Positions 43,993 through 53,452 of a stretch of DNA of 64,000 bases are shown in pieces; within the stretch, counting starts at the first letter, position 1; the number at the start of each line of letters is the position of its first letter. The notes below the pieces were generated by a model that was given only the letters and a program-made list of their open reading frames with translations, was not told the origin of the DNA and did not search any database. This DNA comes from Sphingobacteriales bacterium (lineage in GTDB: Bacteria > Bacteroidota > Bacteroidia > Chitinophagales > Chitinophagaceae), in contig RXJG01000004.1 in assembly GCA_003963365.1 (NCBI GenBank), positions 474,009 through 538,008 of the forward strand. The letters are read 5' to 3'. A program made the position numbers and the translations under genes.

Positions 43993-44838
43993 TCAAATCA
44001 GCTCATTCAGTTTAAAACTCTCCTTCATTCTGATTCCTCTTTCTGTTTGTTGTAAAGTGCAGCATTCAATTTTTGGATCATGTTCAAAGAAAAGAACATA
44101 ATCTTTTTCCAAAGCTTCTTTTAAAAAGACTTTCTTTTCCTGCATAGTAGTTAATGGAAACATATCATACCCCATCACATAAGGAATGGGAATATGGGCG
44201 GCAGCAGGAAGCAAATCTGCCATAAATACTACTGTTCTTCCATTGTAGTTAATATGCGGAATCATCATAGCTTCTGTATGACCACTGACATATGAATAAG
44301 TTAATTGAGGAATGATGGGTGATTGTTTAGTATTGGTATCCTGGAATTTTAATTGACCGCTTTCCTGCATTGGCAGAATGTTTTCTTTTAAAAAAGACGC
44401 CTTTTCTCTTTCATTGGGATATACTGCCCAATGCCAATGCTTTTCATTACTCCAGTAAGCAGCATTTTTAAATACAGGAACTAATTTTCCATCTTCAATT
44501 TTAATAGCTCCACCACAATGATCAAAATGTAAATGGGTTAATACCACATCGGTTACATCATCCGCAGTAAAACCATGTTTGGCTAATGATTTATCCAGCG
44601 TATCATCCCCATGCAAATAATAATGACTCCAGAATTTTGCATCCTGCTTGGTGCCGTTACCGGTATCAATTAAAATTAATTTATCATCTTCCTCAATTAA
44701 CAAACAGCGCAAAGCCCAGCTGCATAAATTATTTTCATCAGCCGGATTGAGTTTGTTCCAAATACTTTTAGGTACCACACCAAACATTGCTCCGCCGTCT
44801 AATTTAAAATAACCGGTGTCTATGGTATATAACTTCAT
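43993..44838 (-). CDS. MBL-fold metallo-hydrolase
   Basis: A 281-residue metallo-beta-lactamase-fold enzyme. The zinc motif H-L-H-F-D-H-C-G is followed by further ligands in V-S-G-H-T-E and F-F-E-H-D-P. There is no signal peptide. Members cleave lactones, thioesters or phosphodiesters; the substrate cannot be told. The gene overlaps the MFS transporter gene by 4 bp, so the pair is translationally coupled. Confidence 0.88.
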   Translation of the reverse strand: MKLYTIDTGYFKLDGGAMFGVVPKSIWNKLNPADENNLCSWALRCLLIEEDDKLILIDTGNGTKQDAKFWSHYYLHGDDTLDKSLAKHGFTADDVTDVVLTHLHFDHCGGAIKIEDGKLVPVFKNAAYWSNEKHWHWAVYPNEREKASFLKENILPMQESGQLKFQDTNTKQSPIIPQLTYSYVSGHTEAMMIPHINYNGRTVVFMADLLPAAAHIPIPYVMGYDMFPLTTMQEKKVFLKEALEKDYVLFFEHDPKIECCTLQQTERGIRMKESFKLNELI

Positions 44839-46148
44839 GATGCCAATTCTTTTTCTTTTTTCAACGCCGAATACAAAATTATTAAACCTATTAAAAAGAA
44901 TGTAGCTAAAGCAAGAACAGATAATCTTTGTGTACCGGTTAATTCAGTAATGTATCCAAAACTCAGCATACCTATTACCACCGCTACTTTTTCTGTTACA
45001 TCATAAAAGCTGAAGAAAGAAGCTGTGTCTTTTGTTTCAGGCATCAGCTTACTATAAGTGCTGCGGCTTAATGATTGTATTCCGCCCATTACAAAACCAA
45101 CACAGGCGCCAAGAGCATAAAATAATGGTATATTCCCTTTGGGAACAAAATACCCGGCTATACATATCAATACCCAAAAACCAATTACTATCATCAGTGC
45201 CTGGAAATTTCCAATCTTACCGGAGAGTTTTGATATAACAAAGGCTCCCGGTATCGCAACCAGTTGAATCAGTAAAATGGCAATAATGAGATTGGATACC
45301 GGTATTTCCAGTTCACTTTTTCCGTACAGCGTAGCTGCCAGCATTACGGTTTGTACACCCATATTATAAAAGAAGAAAGCACCAAGATAACGTTTGATAA
45401 CGGACATGGTTTTTATCTGGTTCCAAACTTTGGCCAGTTCACGATATCCGTTTGTTAAAAAGTTATTTTGAGAATTATTTGATCCGGCAGCTAATGGTTT
45501 GGGTAATCTTACTAAAGAATAATATCCAAAAAATAACCACCAAATACATACTGCTACAAAAGAAACTCTGGATCCTTCTCCTTCGCTTGCAAACCCAAAC
45601 ATTGTATATTTCATCACAAATACAAAACAAATAAGTTGCAGTATCACACTGCCAATATAGCCATAAGCAAAACCTCTTGCACTAACACTGTCACGGTCTT
45701 CCGGTGCTGCTATTTCCGGTAAAAAAGAATTACTGAATACATAACTGCTCCAGAAACAAATGCAGGCAATGATCATACAAAGAATACCTATCCATAGTGT
45801 ATGAAGATCTTTAAAGAAATATAATCCACCACAGGCAAGACTTCCAATGGTAAAAAAAACAGCCATAAAGGTTTTTTTATTGCCTTTATAATCTGCGATG
45901 GAAGTAAGTAATGGAAGTATGATAGCAACAATTAATAGTGCAAAAGCCAATGCATAATTATACAAAGAGGTATTGACAAACTCCCGGCCCATAAAATGGA
46001 CATAGATTACATCACCTTCTCTTCGTTCTTCAGCTATTGCTTCGAAATAAGCAGGAAAAATGGTGGAAGTAATTACTAAATTATAAACGCTGTTGGCCCA
46101 GTCGAACATAGCCCAGCCGTTAATAACTCTTTTTGAAGCTGTTTGCAT
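44835..46148 (-). CDS. MFS transporter, UMF1-like
   Basis: A 437-residue membrane protein with 12 hydrophobic segments. The N-terminal I-N-G-W-A-M-F-D-W-A-N-S motif and M-G-G-I-Q-S-L-S-R-S-T-Y-S-K-L are hallmarks of the unknown-major-facilitator-1 group (Atg22-like). The substrate is unknown, possibly amino acids. It overlaps the MBL-fold hydrolase gene, which may process the transported compound. Confidence 0.88.
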   Translation of the reverse strand: MQTASKRVINGWAMFDWANSVYNLVITSTIFPAYFEAIAEERREGDVIYVHFMGREFVNTSLYNYALAFALLIVAIILPLLTSIADYKGNKKTFMAVFFTIGSLACGGLYFFKDLHTLWIGILCMIIACICFWSSYVFSNSFLPEIAAPEDRDSVSARGFAYGYIGSVILQLICFVFVMKYTMFGFASEGEGSRVSFVAVCIWWLFFGYYSLVRLPKPLAAGSNNSQNNFLTNGYRELAKVWNQIKTMSVIKRYLGAFFFYNMGVQTVMLAATLYGKSELEIPVSNLIIAILLIQLVAIPGAFVISKLSGKIGNFQALMIVIGFWVLICIAGYFVPKGNIPLFYALGACVGFVMGGIQSLSRSTYSKLMPETKDTASFFSFYDVTEKVAVVIGMLSFGYITELTGTQRLSVLALATFFLIGLIILYSALKKEKELAS

Positions 46149-46193
46149 AAGCAGGTATTGTTATGGAAAAATAAACAATAAAACCGAAAGATG

Positions 46194-46976
46194 TTATTTC
46201 AGGTAGCCGGTATAAATAAGTGCCAGTAAAATTAAACCGGCAATAATACGGTACCAGCCAAACAAACGAAAACCATGTTTTTGCAGGTAGCCAATGAAAA
46301 ACTTAATAGCTATCATCGCCACTACAAATGCTACAATATTACCTGTTGCCAGCAATTTGATATGTTCACTGGTAAAAGTTTTATAACCTTTCAATAATTT
46401 ATAGCCAGTAGCAGCAGCCATTGTTGGTACAGCAAGGAAGAAAGAAAACTCAGCAGCTAATTTACGGGTAAGCTTTTGCTGCATACCACCAATGATAGAT
46501 GCCGCACTTCTGCTAACACCGGGAATCATCGCAATACACTGCCACAAACCAATTATGAGGGCCTTGCTGTAAGTAATTTTTGGTTCTTCATCAATGGTTG
46601 GATTTTTAAAGGCATTATCAATAAATAACAAAATGAAACCACCCAATAACATCGTAATAGAAACTGTTAATGGACTTTCCAGCAGCGTATCAATTTTATC
46701 TGCAAATAATTTTCCAAATACCAGTGCAGGAATTACTGCCACCAAAAGCTTCGCATAAAACTTCCAGTCTTTAAAAGCCACAAACTTTTTAAAGTATAAA
46801 ACCACTACGGCTAAAATGGCACCTAATTGTATTGCTACCGTAAACAGTTTGGTAAAATCATTTGATTCCACACCCAGCAACCGCTCGGTAATAATCATGT
46901 GGCCGGTAGAAGAGATAGGAAGAAACTCTGTTAATCCTTCAACAATAGCAATAATAATGCTTTGAATTAAATCCAT
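46194..46976 (-). CDS. uppP: Undecaprenyl-diphosphatase
   Basis: A 260-residue membrane enzyme (BacA) that recycles undecaprenyl pyrophosphate for peptidoglycan and surface glycans. The signature E-G-L-T-E-F-L-P-I-S-S-T-G-H and P-G-V-S-R-S-A-A-S are intact; about eight transmembrane helices. The start chosen is M-D-L-I-Q-S; an in-frame ATG seven codons upstream is less typical. Confidence 0.94.
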   Translation of the reverse strand: MDLIQSIIIAIVEGLTEFLPISSTGHMIITERLLGVESNDFTKLFTVAIQLGAILAVVVLYFKKFVAFKDWKFYAKLLVAVIPALVFGKLFADKIDTLLESPLTVSITMLLGGFILLFIDNAFKNPTIDEEPKITYSKALIIGLWQCIAMIPGVSRSAASIIGGMQQKLTRKLAAEFSFFLAVPTMAAATGYKLLKGYKTFTSEHIKLLATGNIVAFVVAMIAIKFFIGYLQKHGFRLFGWYRIIAGLILLALIYTGYLK

Positions 46977-47043
46977 GTAAAAATTTTGTAGCAGCAAGAT
47001 AATGAAAAACGATACACCCGGTCTTATGGTCCACGTCTGACCA

Positions 47044-47071
47044 TAAAAAAAGCGATGAAATACTTCATCGC
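47044..47071 (-). terminator. Terminator between DUF3098 gene and uppP (minus strand)
   Basis: The stem GCGATGAA / TTCATCGC (47052-47059 and 47064-47071) is followed on the minus strand by seven T's (47045-47051). Confidence 0.75.
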
Positions 47072-47096
47072 CTTGGAGATTTTAAAAACGAGGCGA

Positions 47097-47336
47097 TTAT
47101 TCTTTGGGTTTTTTCATGATGGCATAGATTTCAATTAACAAACCTGATACTATCAATATGGGAGCTACCGTAATACGTTGCGTACTGTAAATTTCTTTTG
47201 GGTTAAATACATTAGGGTCGGCACTTTTACCACCCATCATCAGGAACAACCCTAAAAGCATTACTGCACCGCCAATTGCCATCCACACATAATTGTCTTT
47301 GGTAAATAAGGTGTCCTGCTTTTTATCAACTGCCAT
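47097..47336 (-). CDS. DUF3098 family small membrane protein
   Basis: A 79-residue protein with two transmembrane helices (W-M-A-I-G-G-A-V-M-L-L-G-L-F-L-M-M-G-G and V-A-P-I-L-I-V-S-G-L-L-I-E-I-Y-A-I) joined by the conserved D-P-N-V-F-N-P-x-E-I-Y-S-T-Q-R-I loop, typical of DUF3098. It lies downstream of ftsX in the same direction, as often in Bacteroidota, which suggests a cell-envelope role; function unknown. Confidence 0.88.
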   Translation of the reverse strand: MAVDKKQDTLFTKDNYVWMAIGGAVMLLGLFLMMGGKSADPNVFNPKEIYSTQRITVAPILIVSGLLIEIYAIMKKPKE

Positions 47337-47442
47337 AATTTTTAATTTAGAGATTGCGAATATATGGTAAATCTTTATAGCTGCAAGCTGTTAGCTTCAG
47401 GCTGCAGGCATTTTCTAATGCATGCAGCTTATGGCCAGCAGC

Positions 47443-48321
47443 TTAATAAAGATCATCCAGTTTCATCTTCAAATATTTTATCACACTGCGGTGCGTACTG
47501 AATAACGTAATACCAATACCCAGCACTATTATCAATAAAAACAATAATAATAACCGGCCATTATCCCGCAGGTCAGTCAGCTCGGGGAACATTTTTTCAA
47601 CCCCCAGGATGATACCAAACAAAAAGGCGATAGAAATTACGGCTGCAATGGCGCCGTTGATAACTGCTCTGATGTTGATGGGTTTGGTAATAAAATCACG
47701 GGTGGCACCCACCATCTGCATCGTTTTTATTAAAAAGCGGTTGCTGTACATAGCCAGTTTTACGGTATTATCAATTAACACAATAGATGAAACCAGGAAT
47801 AAAACCGACAAACCAATCAGCACACCCAGTATTACTTTTAATACCGGTCCCATCTTTTCAATGAGCTGGACAGGATAGTTCACACTTTGCACATAAAGGT
47901 CATGACGTAAAATATCCGCCTTAATTTTTTCCATGGTATCCTTCACCACATACTCACTTTTTAAATTGAAGTTAATAGAAGCCGGCAACGGGTTTTCATC
48001 ACCCAGCACCCCGTTAAAATTTTCTTCACCGCTGCTCTGCCACTTTTTACGGGCTGTTTCTTTGTCAATGTATTCCACTGTACGGGTGTAAGGCTGGGCA
48101 GCAATATAATTTTTGAGCGAATCAATTTCTTTCTGCTTGATATTACTGCGCAGGTACACCTGTATTTCCACGTTTTCCTTCAGCTTCTCTGTGTACTTGC
48201 TGGCATTGAGGATGAGCCAGCCAAATACACCTACAAACAGGAGTACGATGGTTACCCCCAAAATGGCCATAAAGTAGGAAGGTTTTCCTTTTTGACTGGA
48301 TGATTTTCCGATTTGTGTCAT
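47443..48321 (-). CDS. ftsX: Cell-division protein FtsX
   Basis: A 292-residue permease-like protein with four transmembrane helices (about 16-38, 170-195, 222-244 and 258-280) and a periplasmic loop of about 120 residues after the first. FtsX partners with FtsE to activate peptidoglycan hydrolases at division; ftsE is not in the window. N-terminal S-Y-F-M-A-I-L-G-V and the N-R-F-L-I-K-T-M-Q-M-V-G-A-T motif before helix 3 match the family. The DUF3098 gene follows. Confidence 0.92.
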   Translation of the reverse strand: MTQIGKSSSQKGKPSYFMAILGVTIVLLFVGVFGWLILNASKYTEKLKENVEIQVYLRSNIKQKEIDSLKNYIAAQPYTRTVEYIDKETARKKWQSSGEENFNGVLGDENPLPASINFNLKSEYVVKDTMEKIKADILRHDLYVQSVNYPVQLIEKMGPVLKVILGVLIGLSVLFLVSSIVLIDNTVKLAMYSNRFLIKTMQMVGATRDFITKPINIRAVINGAIAAVISIAFLFGIILGVEKMFPELTDLRDNGRLLLLFLLIIVLGIGITLFSTHRSVIKYLKMKLDDLY

Positions 48322-48369
48322 GCGAATTCTTTATAAAAATGGATTTAGTAAAATGGTGCCGGATGCGGG

Positions 48370-48377
48370 CAAAATTA
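48370..48377 (-). promoter_or_regulatory. -7 promoter box (TAATTTTG) of ftsX
   Basis: TAATTTTG on the minus strand lies 48 bases before the ftsX start codon. Two further TATTTTTG boxes face rightward at 48400-48407 and 48437-48444. Confidence 0.45.
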
Positions 48378-48503
48378 AAGGTTTTACACCTCGTTTCCTT
48401 ATTTTTGTGCCCCATCTAACGATTGAATAACAGGAATATTTTTGCAGCAGGCGGATGATTAAAAACTAAGAAGCTTTTTAAGTCTTCTTTCACAATTCTG
48501 CTC

Positions 48504-48688
48504 AACTGCGGTTGTGTCACTCACTTCAGGGTTCGGTTCTTTATGCAGCAGATTTTTTTGAACCTCGGAGAACACAAAGTGCACCAGGTTTTCTTTTGTG
48601 TTCTTAGTGTTAGCCCTGGTGACCCTTGTGGTTAAATAAAAGACGAACAGGATTACAGAACGTAAAAGTGTGCGACGCAACCGGAGTT
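48504..48688. repeat. Inverted GTGAGTGACACAACCG element (copies 2 and 3)
   Basis: The 504-base gap between ftsX and leuS contains two 33-base arms in opposite orientation: 48504-48536 and 48656-48688, matching at 24 of 33 positions when one is reversed. Both match the single copy at 28066-28098. Between the arms lies a TTTGTGTTCTTAGTG / CCTTGTGGTTAAA segment. The 73-residue reading frame across the element is judged repeat-derived, not a gene. Confidence 0.65.
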
Positions 48689-48788
48689 TAATCGTTATTC
48701 AATCGCTAAGTACATAAAATGGTTCAATAAGTTCAACAGCGAAATAAACCTTTTGAACATATGGAACGGCTGGAACCTTTGGAACAAA

Positions 48789-48821
48789 AAACTACAAACC
48801 ACAAACAATAAACGACAAACC
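48789..48821. repeat. ACTACAAACCACAAAC word directly upstream of leuS
   Basis: This word ends 4 bases before the leuS ATG and shares 23 of 24 bases with a segment inside the M23 peptidase gene (53624-53655). Confidence 0.6.
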
Positions 48822-48825
48822 GTTA

Positions 48826-51783
48826 ATGGAATATAAGTTCAGAGATATTGAAAAGAAATGGCAGCAGCAATGGAAAGATAAAAAGGTGTACAGCGTACCC
48901 AACGATTCATCCAAACCAAAGTATTATGTACTGGATATGTTTCCTTATCCCAGCGGGGCCGGTTTGCATGTGGGGCATCCGCTTGGTTATATTGCCAGTG
49001 ATATTTATGCCCGTTATAAACGGCTGAAAGGCTTCAACGTATTACACCCGATGGGTTACGATGCATTTGGTTTGCCTGCCGAACAATATGCAATTGAACA
49101 TGGTATTCACCCGGCTGTGTCAACGGAAAATAATATCAACACGTTTCGCAGGCAGTTAGATAATATTGGTTTTTGTTTTGACTGGGACAGAGAAGTAAGA
49201 ACCTGTGACCCTTCATACTACAAATGGACACAGTGGATATTCTTACAACTTTTCAATAGTTATTATAACCGCTCCACGCAGAAAGCTGAAAGCATAACGC
49301 AATTAATCAAAGAATTTGAAACGAACGGTTCCGCCAACGAACAACGGTCAACGGCCAACTCATTTACTGCTCAGGAATGGAAATCATTTGACGAAGCAAC
49401 CAAACAAAACATCCTGATGGACTATCGCTTGGCTTATTGCGGCTATGGGGAAGTAAACTGGTGTGAAGCATTGGGAACAGTTTTAGCGAATGATGAAGTG
49501 GTGAATGGTGTAAGCGAACGTGGTGGTCACCCGGTAGTGAAAAAGAAATTGCGTCAATGGTATTTACGAATTACAGAATATGCTGACCGTTTGCTGGAAG
49601 GATTAGAGCGGATTGAATTTAGTGAGGCGATGAAAGAAATGCAGAGTAACTGGATTGGTAAAAGTTACGGTGCAGAAATTGATTTTGCTATCAAAGGATT
49701 CAATGATAAACTGAGAGTGTACACCACAAGACCCGATACCATTTTTGGAGTAGACTTTATGGTAGTGGCTCCGGAGCATGAGTTGGTAGACAAAATAAAA
49801 TCAGGCTCACAGGTGGCAGCAGTGGATGAATATGTAACGTATGTAAAAAGCCGCAGTGAAAGGGAAAGGATGGCAGAGAAAAAAATCACGGGTTGCTTTA
49901 CCGGTGCGTACGCTGTCAATCCTTTTGATGGAAGAGAAATTCCCATTTGGATAAGCGAATATGTGCTGGCGGGTTATGGTACTGGTGCTATTATGGCCGT
50001 GCCTTGCGGTGATGAAAGAGATTTCAAATTTGCGAAGCATTTTAATATTCCCATCACTAATATCATTGGAGCAGCTTTCAACGGTGAAGAAGCCAATGCC
50101 ACCAAAGATGCCATTTTGGAAAACAGTGGTTTTTTAAATGGAATGGTGATGAGAGAAGCGATTGAAGTGGTGAATAACAAGATTGAAGAAATGGGCATTG
50201 GCAAAAAGAAGGTGAACTATAAAATGCGGGATGCTGCTTTCAGCCGCCAGCGTTACTGGGGCGAACCATTCCCTATTCAATGGAAGAACGGAACAGCCTG
50301 GCCGTTGCCGGAAACAGAATTGCCCCTGTTGTTACCGGAAGTAGATTCTTATTCTCCCGGCCCGGAAGGAGAAGGACCCTTAGCCAATATACCGGAATGG
50401 GTGGCCAAAGAATTAGAGACGAATACCATGCCCGGTTATGCCGGCAGCAGCTGGTATTTCCTTCGTTATATGGATCCGCATAATGATAAAGAATTCTGCA
50501 GCCGCAAAGTGAGTGATTACTGGGGACAGGTGGATTTATACATTGGTGGAACCGAACATGCCGTAGGACATTTATTGTACAGCCGTATGTGGACAAAGGC
50601 CTTATATGATTTAGGATATATTGGTCACGATGAGCCGTATAAGAAATTGGTGAACCAGGGAATGATACAGGGGAGCAGCAGGTTTGTGTATAGACTAAAG
50701 TTAGACATAATGTCAGAAGAACAAATAGCCTTAGATAAACTTCCACAGATTTTTGTATCAAAGGTTGTTGTAGATGAATGGAATATCGGGTTTAAAAGTG
50801 AAGATCTAATTGATAAAGTCAAGAGAATTCTTTCTCTTCATTTATCTCATGATAACTTCAAATTTAAAATAGAAGGATTTTCTTCTTTTCATGTTGATGT
50901 AAACATGGTCGATGGAATAGAATTAGACATCAATGCGTTTCGAGGATGGAAGCCGGAATTTGAAAATGCTACATTCATATTTGATGATTATCGAATAGAT
51001 ACTATTCTTTTAAAATCAGGAAATAATAGCGAAGGATTTGTTGTAGGGGAAGAGAATGATAAAATGGGAACTAAATATTCAACTGGTACTGAGGTTGAGA
51101 AGATGAGTAAATCAAAATTCAACACTGTTAACCCTGATGATTTAGTGAATAAATACGGAGCAGATACTTTCCGTATGTATGAAATGTTCCTTGGTCCGGT
51201 AGAGATGAGTAAGCCATGGGATACCAAAGGTATTGAAGGAGTACACCGCTTCCTTAAAAAACTCTGGCGTTTATTCTATGATGATTTGAAAGGGAAAGTA
51301 TGGAATGAAGAAAAAGCCAATGATGCAGAATGGAAAGCATTGTACAAAGGATTAAAAAAGATTGAAGAAGATACTGAACGTTTCTCTTTCAACACCGGCG
51401 TAAGTACCTTCATGATTTTAGTGAATGAGTTGAGTGATTTAAAATGTCACAAGAAAGAAGTACTGGAGAAATTGCTCATTGCATTAACGCCATATGCACC
51501 GCATATTGCAGAAGAGTTGTGGAGTTTGTTAGGCAACAGCGGAACTGTTTTAGATGCTGCTTACCCTGCCATCGAAACGAAATATTTAGTGGAATCATCC
51601 AAAGAATATCCCATCAGCATTAATGGTAAAATGCGTACTACTATCAACATAGCGTTGGATGCCGCTCAGCCAGAAGTGGAGCAAATTGTTTTGGCAAACG
51701 ATGTTGTTCAAAAATGGTTAGAAGGGAAAGCGCCTAAGAAAATCATTTTTGTAAAAGGTAAAATGGTGAATGTGGTGATATAA
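48826..51783 (+). CDS. leuS: Leucine-tRNA ligase, enlarged
   Basis: A 985-residue class I synthetase charging tRNA-Leu. The HIGH motif is H-V-G-H-P-L-G, the KMSKS motif is K759-M-S-K-S, and a CP1 editing domain lies between. The length exceeds the roughly 860 residues of E. coli and is somewhat above typical Bacteroidota forms. Two length changes are visible: residues 166-179 (T-N-G-S-A-N-E-Q-R-S-T-A-N-S), encoded by a repeat-like word, and an unusually long, AT-richer segment at about 620-755 before KMSKS. The frame stays intact throughout. The gene is preceded directly by a repeat word. Confidence 0.95.
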   Translation: MEYKFRDIEKKWQQQWKDKKVYSVPNDSSKPKYYVLDMFPYPSGAGLHVGHPLGYIASDIYARYKRLKGFNVLHPMGYDAFGLPAEQYAIEHGIHPAVSTENNINTFRRQLDNIGFCFDWDREVRTCDPSYYKWTQWIFLQLFNSYYNRSTQKAESITQLIKEFETNGSANEQRSTANSFTAQEWKSFDEATKQNILMDYRLAYCGYGEVNWCEALGTVLANDEVVNGVSERGGHPVVKKKLRQWYLRITEYADRLLEGLERIEFSEAMKEMQSNWIGKSYGAEIDFAIKGFNDKLRVYTTRPDTIFGVDFMVVAPEHELVDKIKSGSQVAAVDEYVTYVKSRSERERMAEKKITGCFTGAYAVNPFDGREIPIWISEYVLAGYGTGAIMAVPCGDERDFKFAKHFNIPITNIIGAAFNGEEANATKDAILENSGFLNGMVMREAIEVVNNKIEEMGIGKKKVNYKMRDAAFSRQRYWGEPFPIQWKNGTAWPLPETELPLLLPEVDSYSPGPEGEGPLANIPEWVAKELETNTMPGYAGSSWYFLRYMDPHNDKEFCSRKVSDYWGQVDLYIGGTEHAVGHLLYSRMWTKALYDLGYIGHDEPYKKLVNQGMIQGSSRFVYRLKLDIMSEEQIALDKLPQIFVSKVVVDEWNIGFKSEDLIDKVKRILSLHLSHDNFKFKIEGFSSFHVDVNMVDGIELDINAFRGWKPEFENATFIFDDYRIDTILLKSGNNSEGFVVGEENDKMGTKYSTGTEVEKMSKSKFNTVNPDDLVNKYGADTFRMYEMFLGPVEMSKPWDTKGIEGVHRFLKKLWRLFYDDLKGKVWNEEKANDAEWKALYKGLKKIEEDTERFSFNTGVSTFMILVNELSDLKCHKKEVLEKLLIALTPYAPHIAEELWSLLGNSGTVLDAAYPAIETKYLVESSKEYPISINGKMRTTINIALDAAQPEVEQIVLANDVVQKWLEGKAPKKIIFVKGKMVNVVI

Positions 51784-51814
51784 TCACATTCACTTTCTTT
51801 CATTATTTTCGGTT

Positions 51815-52240
51815 ATGAGAAAATTATTCCTGCACTTATCATTGCTGACAATAATATTTACTGCCTGTAATCAAAGTACACCTGCGGTATCTTTAAAAAG
51901 AACGTCCGTCAATAAAAACCCGGTAAAAGAATATTCGGAGAAAGTACCGGACTCATTAAACGACTGGTATTACAAAGTACAGGTGTTTGAAACAGATTCT
52001 ACTTTCAATTACCTGGTAAAAATGCAGTACAAAGAAATTACAGGTGAACAACTGATTCGTATTCCCAATTTGGGCTACGAACCCAAACCGGAATTAAAGA
52101 AAGGCATCTATGATAAAACGGTAATGGTTGGCTTTTTGGATGACAAAGGCAAGTTCATGGATTATAAAATGGTGTATGTGGTGGATGGGCAATTAGGCAT
52201 CCGCAGTGTGAAGCGTTATACTGTTAATGATAAAGATTGA
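51815..52240 (+). CDS. Hypothetical lipoprotein (141 aa)
   Basis: A lipoprotein signal peptide with lipobox I-F-T-A-C (cysteine 18) is followed by a small domain with the strands Y-Y-K-V-Q-V-F-E-T-D and T-V-M-V-G-F-L-D-D-K-G-K-F. It is probably inner-leaflet outer-membrane anchored. No family recognised. Its stop abuts that of the convergent next gene. Confidence 0.7.
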   Translation: MRKLFLHLSLLTIIFTACNQSTPAVSLKRTSVNKNPVKEYSEKVPDSLNDWYYKVQVFETDSTFNYLVKMQYKEITGEQLIRIPNLGYEPKPELKKGIYDKTVMVGFLDDKGKFMDYKMVYVVDGQLGIRSVKRYTVNDKD

Positions 52241-53317
52241 TTAAGGAGATTTTTTTCTAAACCGTACAACTGCACTGCTCCCTTCAGTACTGGTTAATAC
52301 CGCTTCATACCGCTGATTGTTGACAATCGCCAGCATATAGGAAGTGTTTGGCGGAATAGTTCCTAAGTTTTCAGCAACCATAGTAAGTTCATTATTGTCA
52401 CTCAAATCCTTTACGGCTAATTTGATAGTATATGGCTGGTCAGTAAGTCTGATATGTTCAAAAACCAATTTATCATTTAAGAAAAGCGAGATGGAATCAC
52501 CATCAATTTCTGCGTTATCATAAAAACGTAATTCAATACTATCTCCCACCAAAGGAATTTCAGTTGTTATTTTCTTTTCCCGCTTCTGAAATTTCTCTTC
52601 AATCGTCAGAACTGGAGCAGTATCTTTTTTAACCGGTGCAATAACTGTTGGTTCTCTTTTAGTGATGGTTTCTTTTTTAGGGGCAGCAGGAGTTGTTTTT
52701 ATTACCGGCTTTTTTTCTTTAACCGGTTTATTAATAGTCACTGGTTGGGCTGCCTCTTTTTCAGGAACAGGGGCAGAAGCAATATTACTTATGCTATCAA
52801 TAATGTATGGGTCATTGGCGCCGTATGTATAGTTATCAATCAGCCAATCCCATTCATCTTTAAAATTGCTGCCATCAGTTTTGTCTAAGTGAAGTGTAAA
52901 CTGTTTATCATCTTCTTTCTTTTTGGCTGTTCCATCCAGCATCATCTTTCCTCCACCAGGGCAATTGAAGTCAGCCTCATTTATCATTGCATCATTATTA
53001 GGTGTCAGTAATTTATTATTGGTTGAATGCTCAATCATATCTTCATCCCACCAAACTACGGTACTGTTATCTGTATTAAAATATCCTTTTATTTTAAAAC
53101 GATAGTAATTGTTAGGAGACGCATAATAGTAGGAGGTACCAGTAAGGCTGTCGCCATTCTGCACCAGTTTCAATTCTAATTTATACTGGGATTTCAGCAA
53201 GCCTCCATTGCCGGAAATTTTTCCTTTCCATACACCAGTAATCATCTGGGCATTACAAAAACAACTAAGTAGTAGTGCTAAAATAAGCAGTACAGAGGCG
53301 TTTTTTTTGATTGGCAT
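52241..53317 (-). CDS. Exported hypothetical protein with Lys/Pro-rich linker
   Basis: A 358-residue protein with a signal peptide (to F-C-N-A-Q-M). The N-terminal domain (20-165) is a lipocalin-like set of strands starting G-V-W-K-G-K-I-S-G-N-G. A low-complexity linker rich in K, P, T and A spans about 180-235. The C-terminal domain (about 240-355: I-E-L-R-F-Y-D-N-A-E-I-D-G-D-S-I-S-L-F-L-N) resembles a conserved C-terminal beta-domain of many Bacteroidota secreted proteins. Function unknown. Confidence 0.7.
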   Translation of the reverse strand: MPIKKNASVLLILALLLSCFCNAQMITGVWKGKISGNGGLLKSQYKLELKLVQNGDSLTGTSYYYASPNNYYRFKIKGYFNTDNSTVVWWDEDMIEHSTNNKLLTPNNDAMINEADFNCPGGGKMMLDGTAKKKEDDKQFTLHLDKTDGSNFKDEWDWLIDNYTYGANDPYIIDSISNIASAPVPEKEAAQPVTINKPVKEKKPVIKTTPAAPKKETITKREPTVIAPVKKDTAPVLTIEEKFQKREKKITTEIPLVGDSIELRFYDNAEIDGDSISLFLNDKLVFEHIRLTDQPYTIKLAVKDLSDNNELTMVAENLGTIPPNTSYMLAIVNNQRYEAVLTSTEGSSAVVRFRKKSP

Positions 53318-53452
53318 AGTCAGTAGATGGTAGAATAACGGACCCGGATGTATATTATTTTGACTGTTGAAAAAATTAAGAAGCTGCTAACATATTTCGA
53401 AAAGATGTTTTTCACTAATAATTCAATTTGGGATGAGTAATTTTACAATGCC

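Noticed and set aside
48459-48680. 73-residue minus-strand reading frame between ftsX and leuS
   Set aside because: It lies over the inverted GTGAGTGACACAACCG element and Cys/Arg/Thr-rich repeat text; there is no domain-like pattern and it ends inside a hairpin.
50273-50761. 162-residue minus-strand reading frame in leuS
   Set aside because: Antisense shadow of a conserved synthetase region; its composition is unlike real proteins.
50680-51099. Intein or frameshift in leuS
   Set aside because: The reading frame is intact and no intein splice motifs (terminal Cys/Ser, H-N) are seen; it is better viewed as an enlarged lineage-specific insertion.
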